Assembly (NCBI GenBank): GCA_003499525.1
Contig: DNTB01000073.1
Span: forward strand, 1 to 27,584
Direction of reading: 5' to 3'
Origin: Flavobacteriales bacterium
Lineage (GTDB): Bacteria; Bacteroidota; Bacteroidia; Flavobacteriales_G; Salibacteraceae
Length of the DNA stretch: 27,584 nt
This document shows, in pieces, positions 24,962-27,584 of the stretch. The stretch's first letter is position 1, and every line of letters starts with the position of its first letter. A program made the translations under genes and the position numbers. The notes beneath the pieces are model-generated. The model was not told where the DNA came from, did not search any database, and saw nothing but the letters and a program-made list of their open reading frames with translations.

Positions 24962-25218
24962 AGTTATTTGTTTTATAGTTTTTGAATTATGCTCAATACC
25001 TGTGCCAGAAATAAGAAGTACCGCATTTTAGACACCATAGTTGGAAGACTGAAGGGCTGAGCTTAGGCTTGATTTTAGCGCCCAACTTACTCAAACCTAA
25101 ATACAACCCTCGCAGTATTGGTTTAACTAGCATTGGCGTCAAATTCGAATCCTTTTAATTATTTTGACCTGCTCGGGTTTCATTGAAAAACGATTATACA
25201 GAAGATCAAATTTAGAAT

Positions 25219-25959
25219 ATGGATTCAAAGGGCGCTGTGTTTTGCAAGTACTGTAAAGAGGAGATCTCGGGAAACTTCTGCTCGAATTGCGGCCAGCCGT
25301 TGTCGCTCAATAGGATCGACGGCAAGTACATTCTCACTGAGGTATCAAGAGTGCTAAATTTTGACCGCGGTTTTCTGTATACGGTCAAGAGGTTATTGAT
25401 CAAACCCGGAGAAACAGTTAGAGATTTTCTCGAAAACGACCGAAGAAGACTGGTTAAGCCGGTGGTGTTTTTGCTTTTCTGTTCGGTAATTTACGCACTG
25501 GTTCAGCAATGGCTTCATTTCGAAGACACCTATTACGCATCGACACAAAACGAACAACTCAAAGACTCCTACATTCTCGTTTTAAGCGACTGGATGCGCA
25601 ATCATTACGGGTTTACAAATATTATTATGGCTATTTTCATGGCTCCCTGGCTGCGGTGGTTCTACAAAAAAGCAGGGTATAATATCTACGAAAATCTGAT
25701 CTTGCTTTTCTTTCTGATGGGCATGGGTATGCTGATCGCAACGCTATTTGGTATGGTAGAAGGGATTTTTAACCTTCCTGTTTTTATCGCAGGAACCACT
25801 ATTGCCATTGCCTATTCAATTTGGGGAATTGGTCAGTTCTTTCCAGGTCGGAGGTGGGTGGCTTATTTGAAGGCCACGCTCGTTTATGCAATGGGCTATT
25901 TATCTATCGTTGTGGTATTTGCGATCATAGGAATTCTGTTGGATATTGTTTTGAAATGA
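25219..25959 (+). CDS. DUF3667 zinc-ribbon membrane protein
   Basis: A 246-residue protein beginning with a zinc ribbon, FCKYCKEEISGNFCSNCGQ (Cys 9, 12, 21, 24), then a short amphipathic stretch with RGFLYTVKRLLIKPGETVRD and FLENDRRRLVKPVVFLLF, and about five membrane segments (near 75-92, 130-145, 158-178, 185-210, 220-243). This order is the DUF3667 arrangement, common in Bacteroidota, with unknown function. The ribbon faces the cytoplasm by position. The next gene begins 18 bases after its stop, so the two may form one unit. Confidence 0.85.
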   Translation: MDSKGAVFCKYCKEEISGNFCSNCGQPLSLNRIDGKYILTEVSRVLNFDRGFLYTVKRLLIKPGETVRDFLENDRRRLVKPVVFLLFCSVIYALVQQWLHFEDTYYASTQNEQLKDSYILVLSDWMRNHYGFTNIIMAIFMAPWLRWFYKKAGYNIYENLILLFFLMGMGMLIATLFGMVEGIFNLPVFIAGTTIAIAYSIWGIGQFFPGRRWVAYLKATLVYAMGYLSIVVVFAIIGILLDIVLK

Positions 25960-25977
25960 GCGAAAATTACTTTTGAT

Positions 25978-26484
25978 ATGAAAGAAAACATTCAACAGCT
26001 AATCAAACGTCTAGAAATGCAACCCCATCCGGAAGGAGGGTACTATAAAGAGACCTACCGGAGTACAGGCGTAATTGAGCCGCATCATTTGCCCGCTCAA
26101 ATTCAAGGGGAAAGGAACTTTTCGACCTGTATTTATTTCATGCTTACTTCCGAGAACTTCTCCTCGTTCCACGAGCTCAAACAAGATGAAATCTGGCATT
26201 TCTACGACGGATCACCCATTGATTTCCATATGATTACTCCTGTCGTGGAGCATATTCATCAGGTCATCGGAACGGACTTCGAAAAAAGTCAGGTACCCCA
26301 ATTCATCATTCCCGGAGGAAGCTGTTTTGCAGCCAAGGTGATCGAACGTGACTCGTATTCATTGATCGGTTGTACCGTTTCGCCAGGATTTAGTTTTGAA
26401 GATTTTAAACTCAAAACAAGGGCTGAGTTGAAAGCTGAATTCCCGCATCACAAAGAGATTATAGAGCAGTTTACACGAGGGTAG
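25978..26484 (+). CDS. Cupin_5 (DUF985) family protein
   Basis: A 168-residue cytoplasmic protein with the cupin_5 landmarks: MQPHPEGGYYKETYRS near the start, TCIYFMLTSENFSSFHELK, DEIWHFYDGSPIDFHMI, FIIPGGSCFAAKV and the closing GCTVSPGFSFEDFKL. Length equals the family's usual ~165 residues. The fold is a single cupin barrel; members are poorly characterised, with some links to sugar epimerase-like folds. It follows DUF3667 by 18 bases. No regulator or pathway partner is visible. Confidence 0.9.
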   Translation: MKENIQQLIKRLEMQPHPEGGYYKETYRSTGVIEPHHLPAQIQGERNFSTCIYFMLTSENFSSFHELKQDEIWHFYDGSPIDFHMITPVVEHIHQVIGTDFEKSQVPQFIIPGGSCFAAKVIERDSYSLIGCTVSPGFSFEDFKLKTRAELKAEFPHHKEIIEQFTRG

Positions 26485-26624
26485 TAAAACTATTTGGCGC
26501 TCCAAAAGTGTACGAAGGCCTCTCTCGTACTTCAGGTCTTGCGATAATTGAATAGTTCTGAATTGAAAGTACCTTAGCTGTCGGCTATACACTATTTTAT
26601 CATCACAAATAAAAATGTTTTATC

Positions 26625-27341
26625 ATGAAAGCTATGTTCAATACTCTGATTATAAGCATAATAGCCTCCTTCTCATGGGCTCAAACTCCTGAAAACACGG
26701 TAAACGATCTACCCTATATTGAAGTGAACGGGTATGCGGAAAAGAAAGTTATTCCTGACGAGATCTATATATCGATCACCATCAAAGAACGACAAGACGG
26801 AAAGGATAAAACCACCATTGAGGAACAGGAATCCGCCTTAAAAGAGGGGCTTGCGAAAATGGGCATTCCTTTGTCAAATCTTATGTTATCGAATGCCAAT
26901 GCGGATTACATAAAGGTAAAATGGTCCAAAAAAGATGTAATAGCTCGAAACCAGTATTTACTGAAAGTGGGCAGCGCAGAAATAGTAGGTAAGGTGTTCA
27001 ACTATCTGGATGAAATTAAAATACAGGATGCCTATATTTCCCATGTAGATCATTCTGAGATAATTAAATTACAAAAAGAGGTTCGTATTATGGCGATAAA
27101 AGCAGCTAAAAAAAAGGCTGATTATTTGTTGGAAGCCATTGGTGAGGAAACCGGAAAAGCCATGATCGTAAGGGAGGCCAATACAAATGTATATAGAGAT
27201 GATACATACCTTAATGCACGCAATTCGGCGGAAATTGTTACCTACTCTGTTTCGGGGCAGGAAAGTCAAAAGAAAATGGAAATAGAGTTCAGGAAAATTG
27301 AACTCCAATCTAGGATTTATGTCAAGTTTAGCATTAAATAG
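26625..27341 (+). CDS. SIMPL-domain (DUF541) periplasmic protein
   Basis: A 238-residue exported protein: signal peptide MKAMFNTLIISIIASFSWAQ, then a SIMPL domain. Family features are YIEVNGYAEKKVIPDEIYIS at the start, a run of long helices (EEQESALKEGLAKMGIP), the strand KDVIARNQYLLKVGS, and the second half LQKEVRIMAIKAAKKKADYL and LLEAIGEETGKAM. Proteins of this family are periplasmic or outer-membrane-associated, with a role in stress protection reported for some members and no known reaction. ATG 26634 is an alternative start. It is a single gene. Confidence 0.88.
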   Translation: MKAMFNTLIISIIASFSWAQTPENTVNDLPYIEVNGYAEKKVIPDEIYISITIKERQDGKDKTTIEEQESALKEGLAKMGIPLSNLMLSNANADYIKVKWSKKDVIARNQYLLKVGSAEIVGKVFNYLDEIKIQDAYISHVDHSEIIKLQKEVRIMAIKAAKKKADYLLEAIGEETGKAMIVREANTNVYRDDTYLNARNSAEIVTYSVSGQESQKKMEIEFRKIELQSRIYVKFSIK

Positions 27342-27405
27342 GAATACTTAGTAAGGCATTTCAATTCCCAAATAACAGTGATCATTTTCATGCGCATGGA
27401 TCTAC

Positions 27406-27435
27406 TTGGATGACATTGTGGACCTCCTACATTTG
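27406..27435 (+). promoter_or_regulatory. Near-consensus Bacteroidota promoter for the last gene
   Basis: TTG at 27406-27408, 19 bases, then TACATTTG at 27428-27435: both elements and the spacing match the TTG/TAnnTTTG consensus. Transcription would begin near 27442, about 44 bases before the ATG at 27486. Confidence 0.7.
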
Positions 27436-27485
27436 ACGAGACATAAGTCAATAGTAACTTTCAAAACAATAAAAGACTTATTTGC

Positions 27486-27584
27486 ATGAGAACTACGCTC
27501 CCGATAATGATGTTTTTGTTTGTTTCCTGTATGCTCTCACGACCACCCGTTTCATTAGAAATGAAAAATGTATGTCCGTCTGAA
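27486..27584 (+). CDS. Start of a lipoprotein gene, cut by the window edge
   Basis: Thirty-three codons are visible: MRTTLPIMMFLFVSCMLSRP, then PVSLEMKNVCPSE at the edge. The short hydrophobic segment followed by FVSC is a lipobox (Cys 15), so the product is an anchored lipoprotein. Nothing of the mature domain can be identified. A near-consensus promoter lies 51-80 bases upstream, which supports the call despite the truncation. Confidence 0.65.
   Translation, partial: MRTTLPIMMFLFVSCMLSRPPVSLEMKNVCPSE

Noticed and set aside
1..27584. CRISPR array, tRNA, rRNA or prophage genes
   Set aside because: No regular spaced repeats, no cloverleaf-like sequence and no phage structural or integrase gene was found by reading the window.

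Overview
The window looks like chromosomal DNA of a Bacteroidota member, probably of the Flavobacteriia/Cytophagia type. The signs are a surface protein with a type IX secretion (T9SS) C-terminal sorting domain, many short lipoproteins with an SxC-type lipobox followed by K/D/E, a TonB receptor with a carboxypeptidase-regulatory N-terminal domain, DUF4625, DUF5011 and DUF3667 families, almost no Shine-Dalgarno sequences, and promoters of the TTG-N19/20-TAnnTTTG type. I see no rRNA, tRNA, CRISPR array or phage.

Layout. 1-2377 (+): the 3' end of an IS1595-family (ISXO2-like) transposase abuts a three-gene ABC exporter module (two membrane proteins and an ATPase with overlapping ends). The ATPase carries an apparent +1 frameshift after its first ~19 codons. 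7125-2452 (-): a compact five-gene unit, fur/zur-type regulator > small exported CxxC protein > TonB receptor > two His-rich DUF4625 lipoproteins. Its promoter contains two copies of a perfect TGCAACNNNGTTGCA palindrome. This is best read as an autoregulated metal (most likely zinc) acquisition operon. 7598-10275 (+): a large unknown membrane protein, a copy of an unrecognised conserved membrane family, and an overlapping methyltransferase. 10316-12884 (-): an SDR oxidoreductase and a seven-repeat FG-GAP/VCBS protein exported by T9SS. 13181-19709 (+): DUF2834 and DoxX-like membrane proteins, e(P4)-type acid phosphatase lipoprotein, a cytoplasmic-looking protein combining an Ada-like Cys/His motif with FlgD-like Ig domains, a fatty acid hydroxylase, a CoA-binding protein, a second copy of the unrecognised family and an overlapping retropepsin-PDZ lipoprotein. 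19710-21501: gene-poor, with a decayed ParE toxin-antitoxin pair and a lipoprotein on the minus strand. 21502-27584: phosphoenolpyruvate carboxylase with a shared terminator hairpin, a DUF5011 lipoprotein (-), DUF3667, cupin_5 and SIMPL-domain proteins, and the start of another lipoprotein that runs off the edge behind a near-consensus promoter.

How they work together. The clearest system is the metal-uptake operon: surface lipoproteins rich in paired histidines would bind the metal, the TonB receptor would import it, and the Fur-family repressor would shut the unit off through the tandem operators when metal is plentiful. The ABC module and the toxin-antitoxin pair both show decay (IS contact, frameshifts, a nonsense codon). 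The two paralogues at 9017 and 17831, each translationally overlapped with a different downstream gene, are the most distinctive uncharacterised genes. Most of the rest is metabolic or envelope genes with no evident common pathway.
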